A stretch of 64,000 nucleotides of DNA from assembly GCF_000328475.2 (NCBI RefSeq), contig NC_026479.1, positions 186,001 to 250,000 on the forward strand. The letters run 5' to 3'. Of the stretch, positions 22,364 to 32,345 are shown in pieces (positions within the stretch are counted from its first letter, which is position 1; the number at the start of each line of letters is the position of its first letter). Below the pieces are notes generated by a model, which ran no database searches, had not been told where the DNA came from, and was given only the letters and a program-made list of their open reading frames with translations. The position numbers and the translations under genes were made by a program. This DNA comes from Mycosarcoma maydis (lineage: Eukaryota; Basidiomycota; Ustilaginomycetes; Ustilaginales).

Positions 22364-23484
22364 GCTCTGCAGATTGTAAGAGAGCGTGCGTTGGGCTTGG
22401 AGGGAGGTCTAGATCAGACGAGTCGCGACGAAAAACGCGACACAAAGTAGGAATGAGATTTGTGTTCTAGCTGCAATCTAGCACACGTTGACCAGCTCCG
22501 AGATCGAGGTGCACCAGCGCGTGTACCAAGCAGGCTGTGGAAGGGGTTTGGTGTTGAGAGTTTGAGTGGTAAGCGCCTGTAGCAGATACCTAGTTGAGAT
22601 TCAACGTGTTGGACAAGGAAAGCGCGAGTTTCGGGTTGAAGATGTGCAATGTGGTGGATGATACAGAAGGAAAGAAGGATAGACGGACGTGGCTGGATAC
22701 GATCGAGCTGGCGTTTGAAGAGAAGGGTTCCGGCGGCGACCAAAGTGGATGCGAGAACGAAAGATGGCTAACGGTGGTTTCTACGGGACGAGGCTAGTTT
22801 AGCGAAGGATGGAGACAGGATCAAACAGATCTGCAGGATTTTGTGGGAGGATCCTGAAACGGAGGAGCCAAAGAGGTAGCTTGAAGACCAACGGTGCAGG
22901 TAGCCAAAGGTGGGCTGCAACGCACACAAGCGAACACAGGCGGGCGCTCAGAGAAGCAGACGCGGACTCGGACGCGAACGCGGAGGAGAGCAGCAGGAAG
23001 AGGGGGAGGAGGGGGGGGGGGAAGAGCGAAGAATGAGATGGCGGCTCAATCTAGCTTGAGCACCGAGCGTGTGCAGCAGCAGTCGCACTTGTCAGTGAGC
23101 GTTGAGCGTTTAGGCACAAAGTCGCGAGGAGGGGGCAGCAGAGGGCAGGTCGTGAGTCAAATAGGCCAACAAAGGCGTCTAGCGAACGACTCCCCGGAGA
23201 TAGTTGCAGCACCCTGCACGAGGCGCAGCCGACACGGGAGACTGTGAGAGACACGCACACCTCGCTGAGCCCAAAGCGCCCAAAAAACTTACCAACAGCC
23301 AGAACAGAAGCTTTTGGCTGTCACATACACTTGGGCGGAACCAAAATCAATCCATTCACGATTATAATAATTTCACTCACGACTACAGCCAGTGCTAATT
23401 TGGCTGGACATGAACGAGTCGTAAGTAACTTAGCAGCACCTTACCTACGCCCGCATTCAAACCACGAACACTACTCACGCACCA

Positions 23485-23519
23485 CTCACCCCTCACCCCT
23501 CATCCCTCATCCCTCACGA
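23485..23519. repeat. 7-bp tandem array grading into the TCACGA motif
   Basis: Five units of exactly 7 bases in a row: CTCACCC twice, CTCATCC twice, then CTCACGA. The last unit carries the TCACGA core of the dispersed family, so this array links a simple repeat to that family. Confidence 0.8.
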
Positions 23520-24098
23520 CTCTTTGCTCCACGCTTTTTGCGAGTCGTTATTCGTGATTCACGGTTTCGTGTTCCGAGTTCATGTATGCCCTCTGTTAGA
23601 TCCGTTCCGTCGCGTCATTGCGTCCTCTTTCTCTCCTCTTTCGCACTGGAAGCTGTAGAACATTTCCACGTGACCTGGCTGCCTCTGGCTTGACACCCGA
23701 ATGGTTCTGAAAGAAAATACCAATACTATTTCGTAAACCAATAGATTCGTGATTGAATTAGTTAGAAAAAAATCCAAACCCAAAATCAAAGACAGAAACA
23801 GAAACAGAAACAAAAATCGATCTGCGTCGAATCTAATGTAGTTCATCTAGCCGAGCCAGCGCCGTGTTCCACGCCGCGGTACTGCTCTGGTCCAGAGGAA
23901 AAGTCGCAAGGCCATGTGGATCGACTGCTTTGCTGCATTGTGCTGCATGCCAACGTATTCTTAGCTCGCCAAGATGGGAGACTTGTGTCACTTTGCCGCT
24001 CGCATCTCGCTTTGTAGCTCGCTGACCTTGAGCCGCTCGTTGTACAATAAAGCTTAGGCCGCAGGCACCGGCTACTGGCCACACTCTGGTTGCGCTTC

Positions 24099-24126
24099 CA
24101 CCGCTCACCGCTCACCGCTCACCGCT
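24099..24126. repeat. CACCGCT x4 tandem repeat
   Basis: Four perfect copies of a 7-base unit followed by a broken fifth copy. It is non-coding and has the same 7-base period as the main repeat family. Confidence 0.88.
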
Positions 24127-24812
24127 CATCTTGGGCTGTTCATCTCGAGTGGGGCCTTTTCTCGGCAACCACCTCGAGCACAAGCTCGAACAGTGTTCTG
24201 GGCGCGTGAGATAAGACAGGGGCACTTCACGTGTCTTTCATCTCCGTCACAGCCCTGGTCTTGATTCCAAGGCCCGCAACCCTGTTTCACCTAACCAAGA
24301 AGCACGAATCGTGAATCGCAGTTGGTCGTTGTGAGTTGCAAATGTCTGAGACACGCTACCCGCCCCCCACTGATTCACGATTTTGATTGATTTTCGACGC
24401 ATCCGCGTTTGGAATTTCGGATCTCTCTAGCAATCACGAATCACATCTTGAATGCATGCTCACGGCTGGTCACAAAACCAACCGGTCAACTGTGAACCGC
24501 CTTTGTGTCTGTTGGCAGCCCCACCAATCACGAATTATGTAACACGCATAGACTTCACGATGGCAGCGCCTGTCGAGCTTCGACTCAAGCCTGTGACTGT
24601 GGTCATTCACGCGCACAAGCGCTTACCGTCAATTCGCGGTTCTCTCAGAGACAAATTTACGATTTCCATTTCTGAAACGCTATGAGATGGTTTCTGATAA
24701 GAATCACGAATTTCAGTTGTCAAAAACATAACACAAAGTGGTTTGACCCACCAAGACTATAGAGCTCTTGCTTCCGTCGGCCCGAGTTTAGCTCCAATGC
24801 GAAGCGCTTCAA

Positions 24813-27062
24813 TCACGAATGGCGTCTTGGCGGTGAGATGGGAGCATAGACTCCACGATAACATCCTTCGACAGGTTGAGATGCTTGAACACGCGGATTA
24901 GCACTGTACGACAAGCGTGCATTCGGCTGATATCCCTCGCTTTGCGTCATTACGGGGGTTGGGTAGTAGTTGACGTTGGGCGTGTCGTACATCCTCCCTG
25001 ATGGACGCGGACGTGCAGGCGCAGAAACAGAAACAGCGGCATAGTTCGGAGTATACGGAGTAATAGGCAAAGCACGTCGCTGCGGTGATTCTAGTCGACA
25101 TGCCTCAAACGACGTGTCTGTTGCTGCTGGTCCGTAGAAGCCTCTGCCTGCATGGGCGTTGCTCTTGACAGGGCTTGATCCAGGTGTGTCATAATAGCTG
25201 TGCACCTCGCTGTACGTGGCAGGACGGTCAAAGTCATTTTTCTCTTCCTCCTCTTGCACCGCCTCCTCATACCCGCGACCTTGGCACGCGTCGGCTCCTG
25301 TCAAGTAGCTTGCTACACCAGCATTGCTCCTGAATCGTTTGCTGACTGGATAACCTGTCACCTGGTCATAGTCTTCTTCCTCCAGAGTCGCATCTAGTTG
25401 CTGGTATCTCTGCGCTCGGCTTTGATTTCTCAAGAGTCGATCGGCCACACCACGGCTTGAGCTGCGAGACACCTTAGATCCGCCGGTCGTCTTACGCTGC
25501 AAATGAGAAACTCCGACATCCGACATGATTCCGCCGCCCATCATCAAGTTCATGTTGGGCTCGTTGCGATAGATGCTAGCAGGTTCGTGTTCCACGTCCT
25601 GATAAGCTGAAGTTGCCAAACTATTGCTGGCTTTCCCATATCTTCCACCGTACAGAGGTGCTGTGAAGCGAGGATCATTGACACCGGTCACGCCAATCGC
25701 GTTGATGATCGGAGCCTTGAGATGACGGCTGCGCACGAAAGCGATGATAGCCCATAGTGCTGCCAGTCCCACAATGGCGCCAGAGATAGGTAGTGCGTAC
25801 TTGAGTGCATCCGAAGTCGGGACCGATGAGCTGTGTGCATCTCCATCTTTGCTACCATCGTGATCGTTCTTGTCATTGCTTGAGCCCTTGCTGTCTTGCT
25901 TTCCTTTACCGCTGGGTCCGGTGTCTGCTGCGCCGTAACCTGGATAGCCAGGAATCCCATCGGCACCCGGATCCGAAAGAATCCTCAGTGGATCAGTGCT
26001 CGTACCGAAAGCTGGGCCCAGCGAGGAAGTCGAGTTGGCACCTGTATAGCCAAACGAGGTCACGTTGGCACTGCCAGGATTGCTGCCATTGCTAGAATTC
26101 TCGGCAGGAATGCTCGTGAGATCGAGACTGTCAATGCTGGCACATTGGACGTTGAACTGCTTGATCTCTTGTGAATAGAACCCGTTCTGCTTGTACTCGG
26201 GCGAGTTCCAATCGATCGGTCCACCAGCCCATGCAATAGTCCCTTCCGGGTTGGTATCATTTCCACCGGCCCATGTACTCAGCTGAATTCTCGACGGCGT
26301 CTGTGGATAATCCGCACCGGCTTCGGCCCGACTAAGCGTCCTGACCACTCTGCCATCGATGGTCCATTGTAGCTGACTGCTGGTCCAGTTGAGACCATAC
26401 GTATGCCATTCGCTGGTGTTGAAGTTAGGAGTAGTGACGTTGACGCCATGGTCGAGTACTGGCACTCCCAGCCTGAAGTAGTTGGTCATCCCTACAGACC
26501 CGTCGGCCACAAATTCCCAATCCACTTCATCCTTGACGTCTGACATCAAGATAAATGCGGCCACCACACCTTGGCGGGCATCATGTCGAAGTGTCGCTTC
26601 GACGTAGCCATACATGAAGTAGTCGGTGCTAGAGATCTTGGCTTGCTGTGCGGCTTTGAGCTGTAGAAGAACACCCTCGGGCCCAGCGCCCAGCGTACCT
26701 GAGTCGAGAGTAAACGGAGAAGATGCATTGCCATTGTATTCGAGGATGGGCATAAATGTGTCCTTGTTGTTGTAGTCGCTCGGCTTGATGGTCATATTGC
26801 GAGAGCGGCAAACTGGATTTGGAAGGCATGATGAAGGCTTGAAGCTCGCCATTGGATTGCAACCTCCGGCGCACTGCATTGCACCCGATCCACAAACTCC
26901 TTCGGAAGAGCAGCAGGGGCTTGATTCAGGACACTGGGACGAAGCACTGCATGTGATTCTTGAAGTCTGAGCAGAAACGGTCGTCAAGTTGGAAAATAGA
27001 GCAAGAACTCCGACGATTGAGATGAGCAGCTGCGAGGCTGTTGTGCGTTTGTGTATTGCCAT
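24813..27062 (-). CDS. UTR2/CRH-like GH16 cell-wall transglycosylase with transmembrane anchor
   Basis: A 749-residue ORF. A signal peptide covers about 1-31. A cysteine-rich chitin-binding-like segment follows (about 38-69, SQCPESSPCC...GVCGSGAMQCAGGCNP), as in yeast Utr2. The GH16 domain spans about 85-310 and carries D178-E179-V180-D181-W182-E183, the ExDxE catalytic signature in which the first Glu is the nucleophile and the last the acid/base. Family members transfer chitin chains onto beta-glucan in the wall. A Ser/Gly/Asp-rich linker leads to a clear transmembrane helix at about 423-443, and then a cytosolic tail of some 300 residues that is basic, Ser-rich and Tyr/Pro-rich. Yeast CRH enzymes end in a GPI signal instead, so the anchor differs. 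The catalytic residues are intact. It shares a divergent promoter region with LSM6. Confidence 0.88.
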   Translation of the reverse strand: MAIHKRTTASQLLISIVGVLALFSNLTTVSAQTSRITCSASSQCPESSPCCSSEGVCGSGAMQCAGGCNPMASFKPSSCLPNPVCRSRNMTIKPSDYNNKDTFMPILEYNGNASSPFTLDSGTLGAGPEGVLLQLKAAQQAKISSTDYFMYGYVEATLRHDARQGVVAAFILMSDVKDEVDWEFVADGSVGMTNYFRLGVPVLDHGVNVTTPNFNTSEWHTYGLNWTSSQLQWTIDGRVVRTLSRAEAGADYPQTPSRIQLSTWAGGNDTNPEGTIAWAGGPIDWNSPEYKQNGFYSQEIKQFNVQCASIDSLDLTSIPAENSSNGSNPGSANVTSFGYTGANSTSSLGPAFGTSTDPLRILSDPGADGIPGYPGYGAADTGPSGKGKQDSKGSSNDKNDHDGSKDGDAHSSSVPTSDALKYALPISGAIVGLAALWAIIAFVRSRHLKAPIINAIGVTGVNDPRFTAPLYGGRYGKASNSLATSAYQDVEHEPASIYRNEPNMNLMMGGGIMSDVGVSHLQRKTTGGSKVSRSSSRGVADRLLRNQSRAQRYQQLDATLEEEDYDQVTGYPVSKRFRSNAGVASYLTGADACQGRGYEEAVQEEEEKNDFDRPATYSEVHSYYDTPGSSPVKSNAHAGRGFYGPAATDTSFEACRLESPQRRALPITPYTPNYAAVSVSAPARPRPSGRMYDTPNVNYYPTPVMTQSEGYQPNARLSYSANPRVQASQPVEGCYRGVYAPISPPRRHS

Positions 27063-28648
27063 GTTTGGCGTTCTTCGTCGAAACTATCGATGCTCTGAGA
27101 TGGGTGCTGCCTGTTATTACTGTTGTCGCGAGGAACTGATGAGCAACGAGGTGGTTCAGGTACGACTCTTAGAGTCAGGTAGCGGATGAACAAGTCTGTG
27201 GTAGCATAGGATAATGGTGGCCGCGATGAGAGCTGCTGTGATCAAAGCGACAGGCAAGCTAACGCTGCGGCGGTGGTCTCAACCTACCTACGATTGTAGC
27301 ATCGTCAACAGAGGCTATCCCCGCACTCTAGCTTCATCTTGACGCGAAATGGCACATCTCACTTTTGTCAATCGTGAATGTGAAGCGCTTGCTGTCTCAA
27401 TTCCTTACTCGCAGCGGCACTTGGGCAGCTGATTGACGAGCCCAGGGTCTAGCTTAGCTGGAGCAGCAGGGACGAGGGGCAAAGCTGTCAAACTCTACAC
27501 GTTGTCAGAATCAGGGGTTCCCATTCAAGTTGTCTGAGGCTCCCCAGTCAGAGTCTGTCAAACTCCGCTGAACCAAAACCCCTCTTTATTCCATCATTTC
27601 GGCTACATCTTTTTGGTGAGAGGAGTACTACCATCGCCATGCTCGCAGCGCAATACCAGGTCGAGACAGCAGCCAGGACTTTCTTGCGACCAGACGTCAT
27701 ATGGTGCAACCTGCTCTGAATAGCCACTGTCACGGAGCTAGCTGGTTCCAAATGTTACGTTTATTATTCAATGAGGTTCTACCCTATCTCGCTTGCAAAA
27801 CCAGTCACGAGTGGAGCAAGTTTGGCTTGCTGACGCGACATTTCACCAGGAAGGCGATCCTGAAAATAGCGTACGAGCATAGGCCGCCATCGAGGTGTTC
27901 ACCAAGGAGCCTGCTGCTTGGCGACCTGGAGAACTAAGGGTCCCTCAACCGAGCTTAGGGGCTCTGCTGGATGCTTGGTGACCATCACTCCACTCGTTGG
28001 AGGCAGCTCCGAGGAGTCGCACCGAATGATTGGGATCGAAACCTTGGTTTACGCTCGCCTCAACCACAAAGCGTGATTCTGAGACTGCTGTCAACCTTGC
28101 CAAGGTCGTCACCAAAGCAAGTGCGCGTTGTGCGTGCGATTCGTATCTGTTGCATCCACCAGGACCAACCCGGCTCATTGCTCAAGATCAACAGGTCAGG
28201 TGTATTGCAGGTTCACAGTTTATAGCTAAGATAATAGTGCGTGTATTCGTTCTCAGAATCGGTCCCCCGATCCCCCGATTTGTACACTCTTGTCCTGTTT
28301 TTGGCAGGTGATCTGGCGTGGAGGCTCACGCTGCATACGTGATTTGTGTGTGATTCCTTCTGTATTGGTGAACCCCAGAATTGAGATTGCAATCACGAAT
28401 CACGAATCACGAATCACGAATCATCGCCAAGAGCTATCTTGGTGATCTTCCTCACGACCATCACATCTCTGATCGTCACTATTACGGATACAATTACGCC
28501 TGCTCTCTGGTCGACTGAAATTGGCGCACTTGAAACGTATACTGTTCACAGCACATAGCGCAGCATCTTCGCCCACTCGAATCGGCGCGAATATCGAGCT
28601 GAAAGTACCCAAGTCGGCGTCTCTCGTATCGTTTTGGCACACCACACG
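27063..28648. promoter_or_regulatory. Divergent promoter region between UTR2-like gene and LSM6
   Basis: About 1.6 kb with no convincing gene. It carries a single 7-bp motif at about 27369 and the tandem array at 28391-28418, some 230 bases before the LSM6 start. A short minus-strand ORF at 27548-27700 encodes a 50-residue peptide with one hydrophobic stretch; I do not accept it as a gene without transcript support. Confidence 0.45.
28391..28418. repeat. AATCACG x4 tandem array
   Basis: Four perfect 7-base units, then a truncated fifth (AATCATC). It is in the promoter region of LSM6. Confidence 0.92.
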
Positions 28649-29010
28649 ATGTCTGCAGCAGCACAGCAGCCAAATGCTAAGGCAGGCAGCCCTAATGACT
28701 TTCTCAAAGGCGTCATTGGCAAGAACGTCAATGTTCGTCTCAATTCCGGTATCGACTACCGCGGCGTGCTCTCGTGCTTGGATGGCTACATGAACATCGC
28801 GCTCGAGCAAACAGTCGAGTACGTCGATGGTATCAAGAAGAACTCGTACGGTGACGCTTTCATTCGAGGTAACAATGGTAAGTTTGTCGATAGCTTCCAA
28901 TTCGCTCAACGCCGTGTGCTGACTAGCTTTTTTTTTATGGTTCGCCTTACCTGCTGCGACTTCTTCGTCGGATTTGGACAGTAATGTACATCACCGCTTT
29001 GGAAAAGTAA
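28649..29010 (+). CDS. LSM6: U6 snRNA-associated Sm-like protein LSm6
   Basis: Exon 1 is 28649-28877 and exon 2 is 28982-29010, giving 85 residues, the normal size of LSm6. The ATG at 28649 is chosen because the upstream in-frame start would be TTG. The Sm fold is clear: FLKGVIGKNVNVRLNSGIDY (Sm1) with LSCLDGYMNIALE, then Sm2 ending GDAFIRGNN-VMYITALEK, in which RGNNV is the typical RNA-contacting turn. The last eleven or so residues come into register only after removing the 104-base intron 28878-28981 (GTAAGT...GGACAG, with CTGAC at 28919-28923 as a good branch site). LSm6 is part of LSm1-7, which works in cytoplasmic mRNA decay, and of LSm2-8, which binds the U6 snRNA 3' end in the nucleus. 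Confidence 0.95.
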
Positions 29011-29900
29011 TACAAAGCTTTGAAATAGATCGGGTCAGCACACCGCCCCCAACATTGTGTACGTGGCTTCTAATCACAGCTCGGACTGTCCAGATCTGGC
29101 GCTGCAACAGAGGCAGTAGTCGTGAGTGGTACGAGCATCAGGAGGTACAAAGCAGCACGAACAGCAACACGGTCAGACTTGTAGCTCTTGAAGCACTCAT
29201 GCACGCCTGAACGGTTGCGACCTCGCCCAAACTTGGCCTAGCCTGGCAGCACATTGCCTCGCTGCTGCACTGTCGCCCCCTCCTGCACGTCGTTTTTCTC
29301 ACGTTCTCGGCGTGCGTAACTCGGCGTTGCACCAAAGACTTGGCGCATGTGGTCGAGCTACATAATCCTCTACTCTGTCGAGCAATGGTGTGGGATGACT
29401 GGCCTCCTACAAGAGTCACAAAGAGGGAGCAAAGTTTCTGTGCGTCTCCCAAAAGCCTCCTACTTAGACAACAATCTGTTCCAAACTTGTGCTTCCTCTC
29501 TGTGTGAAAACAGCCAACACTCTCACCAAAATCATCCGAGCCAATCACGAATCCACTGTCCTGTGCTGTTGCAAGGGATAAAGCATCTCCCGCAATCGAT
29601 GCCGAAGAACTCCTCTGTCATTTCAAAGAGCTCCATCCTGCTGCCCCAAGTCGAAGTTGTATTCTTTCAAACCACATACGGCTCTACATACACACAATCA
29701 TAGACACACGCACCGACTCCAAAGCAGAGACCGATGCATCACTGAACATCAAGCATTCAAAACTGGCATAGTTGACAGAGCTTCACCCTCGCGAAACGAG
29801 TTGGTGACTATTCGTGTATTATAGGCTCTGGGAAAATTCCAAAGAGAATCGTTCTCATGTAACTTAACTGATGCTAGCGTGTTGGTAGAGTGAAGGTAGA
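29011..29900. other. Convergent 3' region
   Basis: About 0.9 kb between the LSM6 stop and the velvet gene's stop. It has one 7-bp motif copy at about 29546 and one AACTTAACT motif near 29860. The ORFs seen here have no recognisable content. Confidence 0.45.
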
Positions 29901-32345
29901 TTAGTACGGTTGGTTATGACCACGAGAAGAAGGTTTACTGGGCATGGTAGCCTGTGCAAAATCGCGCCGGTATTCGGGAGACGCCGGACCTCGCTTGCGC
30001 TCGCGTTCACGTTCACGTTCACGTTCGCATTCCCATTCCCATTCTCGGTCTCGTTGATCGAGCTCGCCAGCGCGCGGATTGTAACCTGACGGGGAAAGGT
30101 ACCGTTCTGTAGGGGCAAGGCCTTGATCGCGATCTCGTGGCATCGCTATGTACGCCGCTTCTCGATCTCGATCTCGTGTGCCGAGCGGGGTCAATTCACC
30201 TCTATGTGCAGATAGAGGAGATGGTACAGGCAGAGGAGGTAAGATGAGTCGTTCACGACTGGAGGGAGCAAACCCGATGCCGCCTAGTCGTCCCGAGGGC
30301 GGTCCTTCATCTGGCGCATACAGATCCGCCGGTGGTGCTCGAGGTGCGTCGTACGTTGCTGCAGGGCGTCCCGCATCAGGGACCCCAAAGCTACGACGGG
30401 GAAAAGGATTGCTTTCGAAGCCAGCATATGCTTCTGGCGGCGTGTCGATGCCTCGAGCAGAAGGTATGGGCGACCTTCGCGCAGCAGCGTATCCTCGTTC
30501 CACCGCCGAAGCCCTGCCGAGGTGGTAGTCGGACGGTCTGCTGGGACTCGGTGGGCCAGAACGCCATTGTGTAGGCGGATGATGAGATGCATAGGGGCTT
30601 CTACGACCCGGCTGTGGTGAAGGTGGAGAAAACCCACGAGCAAGGGCGTCTCGAGGATCGTATGAGCCGCTGTAATGAGCGACTACATTTGGGCGCGGAC
30701 CATAGTCGTCATAGATTCGCCCAGAAGATTGCTGACCGATATGGTCGTATGATCGAGAAAGGAGCGGGGCTGGACGCATAGGCATGGGAGCTGGGGCGGG
30801 GGCGGGGGCGGGGACGGAAGGGTAGTTGCGGCTGTATGCTGGCGTCAGGCTGGCCGAGGATTCTGGATATCCTCGACCCACCAAAGCTGGATGCGACGGC
30901 GTTTTAGACAGTGGCGGTGGTAGTGGCGGCAATGCTGCTGAGAGACGGTGAGGTGAGCCATGCATGGAACGAACAGGATCGTCTCGGAGGTAAACCGATC
31001 GGACGTGTTCGGAATATTCTGAAGGACCTGCTCGAGCGGACATGCTGCTGAGTGGAGCTGCTGCTGATCGTGTGTGCGGAGGGTAGTCGCCATCCATGTA
31101 GCGTCCGTCGGCAAAGTCACGCGGAGGGAGACGACGATCCTCCACCCTGTCTTCTCGAGCATGATGAGAGTAGAGGGCTGATGGAGCATCATACATAGGA
31201 TCCCAAGCGCGCGATTCGCGCAGCCGCAATACTTCCTCCTCTTCCCACGGAGCATGTCGGCTTGGAGGAGCGCCTTTGACGTCGTAGTACGCAGAGGCCA
31301 TGGAAGGCGTTCGATCGTAGTCGGCGCGTTCGAAGCGATCATCCATTGAGCGCGGCATCCTTGATGATGCGATTGGCTGCGACATGGGAAGACCCGACAT
31401 TGGCAAAACATCAGATGCTCTGGCACGTTTGGGGCTGACATGTCGCGCCAGGGGAGTCTCGTCGGAAGCGTCGCTCTCGTCCTTTGTCCTCTTGGAGCCT
31501 CTTCGTCGCGAGCGAGGATGCTTGCGAACGCGTACCTTGAGACCTTGTTCGGCAAACGACTTGGAGAGACGCGTCGACTCTTCCATGCCTGGAAAGCGCT
31601 TGGCTGTATAGACGTGGAAGGGATCCGAATAGATGGATTTGCAATGATGCACCGAGTGGCCGATGGTTTCAAAGAGACAGAGTTTGAGGCGGTAGCGACC
31701 TTCGACGCGGATGCTCAAGTCCGGAAAGACAAAGAAACCTTGATGTGAGCCATCAATGTCCTTGAGGTGGTAGAGGCAAGAGACACACGAGCCGCTAGTG
31801 TATCTTGTCTTTCCGTCATTGAGCAGGTGCAGCTCCTCGTCGGTGTCTGCGTTGCAGAGCATGGCGTACATAAAGTAGTATGGATTTTCGAGGTACCAGG
31901 CTTTGTCCTCCCAGCCATCGCCAAGGGCGGTGGTGACGGGCAAGCCTCTTCGAACACCTGGTGTCTGAGGTGCGGCGGCACCCTGGCCGGGCCTTCTCTC
32001 GACGGGTGGCGCGACGGAAGCACTTCCGACTGGGTCACTCTGACGGATGGGACGGTCGTGGGTGACGACACGAAGCTGCACGATCGGAGCTGGATCGATC
32101 GGTCTACGGTCCGCCTTTTCACCAACACCGCACATCCTCGACTGTTTCGGCTGTTCTCGCACAGTCAATTGGTACTCGATGTGATCACGACACGAGGTCA
32201 TCTGCTGGACGGCTACATATCGGTAAGCCACGCTGTTCTCGGTACTGCCGCCAGGAGTCTGACCTGAACCGCCGTCATCCGCCTTTAACACGCTTGTGCC
32301 CTGCGGCGTCGACGCGTTGCCAGAGCGACTTTCAGGACGGCTCAT
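29901..32345 (-). CDS. Velvet-domain transcriptional regulator
   Basis: An 814-residue intronless ORF. The velvet domain runs from about 51 to 278: HIEYQLTVREQPKQSRMCGV, then RRPIDPAPIVQLRV, and after a spacer the strands YLENPYYFMYAML, VSCLYHLKDIDGSHQGFFVF and LSIRVEGRYRLKLCLFETIG, ending in KSFAEQGLKVRVRKHPR. About 50 residues (98-148, Pro/Gly/Val-rich) are inserted inside the domain, as in some VelB-type members. A basic stretch RSRRRGSKR (278-286) is a probable nuclear localisation signal. The remaining 530 residues are disordered and rich in Ser, Pro, Tyr and Arg, ending in an Arg-Glu repeat encoded by a hexamer repeat at about 30003-30030. Velvet proteins bind DNA through an NF-kB-like fold, form homo- or heterodimers and link development with secondary metabolism; in smuts relatives affect sporulation and virulence. 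The VeA/VelB/VosA subclass is not settled. Confidence 0.88.
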   Translation of the reverse strand: MSRPESRSGNASTPQGTSVLKADDGGSGQTPGGSTENSVAYRYVAVQQMTSCRDHIEYQLTVREQPKQSRMCGVGEKADRRPIDPAPIVQLRVVTHDRPIRQSDPVGSASVAPPVERRPGQGAAAPQTPGVRRGLPVTTALGDGWEDKAWYLENPYYFMYAMLCNADTDEELHLLNDGKTRYTSGSCVSCLYHLKDIDGSHQGFFVFPDLSIRVEGRYRLKLCLFETIGHSVHHCKSIYSDPFHVYTAKRFPGMEESTRLSKSFAEQGLKVRVRKHPRSRRRGSKRTKDESDASDETPLARHVSPKRARASDVLPMSGLPMSQPIASSRMPRSMDDRFERADYDRTPSMASAYYDVKGAPPSRHAPWEEEEVLRLRESRAWDPMYDAPSALYSHHAREDRVEDRRLPPRDFADGRYMDGDYPPHTRSAAAPLSSMSARAGPSEYSEHVRSVYLRDDPVRSMHGSPHRLSAALPPLPPPLSKTPSHPALVGRGYPESSASLTPAYSRNYPSVPAPAPAPAPMPMRPAPLLSRSYDHIGQQSSGRIYDDYGPRPNVVAHYSGSYDPRDALARGFSPPSPQPGRRSPYASHHPPTQWRSGPPSPSRPSDYHLGRASAVERGYAAARRSPIPSARGIDTPPEAYAGFESNPFPRRSFGVPDAGRPAATYDAPRAPPADLYAPDEGPPSGRLGGIGFAPSSRERLILPPLPVPSPLSAHRGELTPLGTRDRDREAAYIAMPRDRDQGLAPTERYLSPSGYNPRAGELDQRDREWEWECERERERERERKRGPASPEYRRDFAQATMPSKPSSRGHNQPY

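Larger units (their letters stand above)
22364..24812. promoter_or_regulatory. Intergenic region with several 7-bp arrays
   Basis: About 2.4 kb without a convincing gene, upstream of the coiled-coil gene and downstream of the UTR2-like gene. From 22400 to 23060 the plus strand is purine-rich, meaning pyrimidine-rich for the minus-strand gene's leader, and it ends in an 11-G run at 23011-23021. Beyond that are repeat arrays with a 7-bp period at 23485-23519 and 24099-24126, an ACAGAA repeat near 23793-23815, and many single 7-bp motif copies (about 23355, 23550, 23740, 24303, 24370, 24433, 24527, 24700, 24810). Confidence 0.5.

Noticed and set aside
22894..23247. 117-codon Arg/Gly-rich ORF
   Set aside because: It is produced by a purine-rich tract and a G homopolymer, the complement of a minus-strand leader.
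28391..28418. Tandem 7-bp arrays as telomeric or CRISPR repeats
   Set aside because: Not TTAGGG-like, internal to the contig, and far too short and spacer-free for a CRISPR array.
29138..29548. 136-codon minus-strand ORF in the LSM6/velvet 3' region
   Set aside because: Cys/Ser-rich, no signal peptide or domain; fits random ORF length in this GC range.
30845..31672. 275-codon minus-strand ORF inside the velvet gene
   Set aside because: Alternative-frame shadow of the velvet coding sequence; the velvet frame has the domain.
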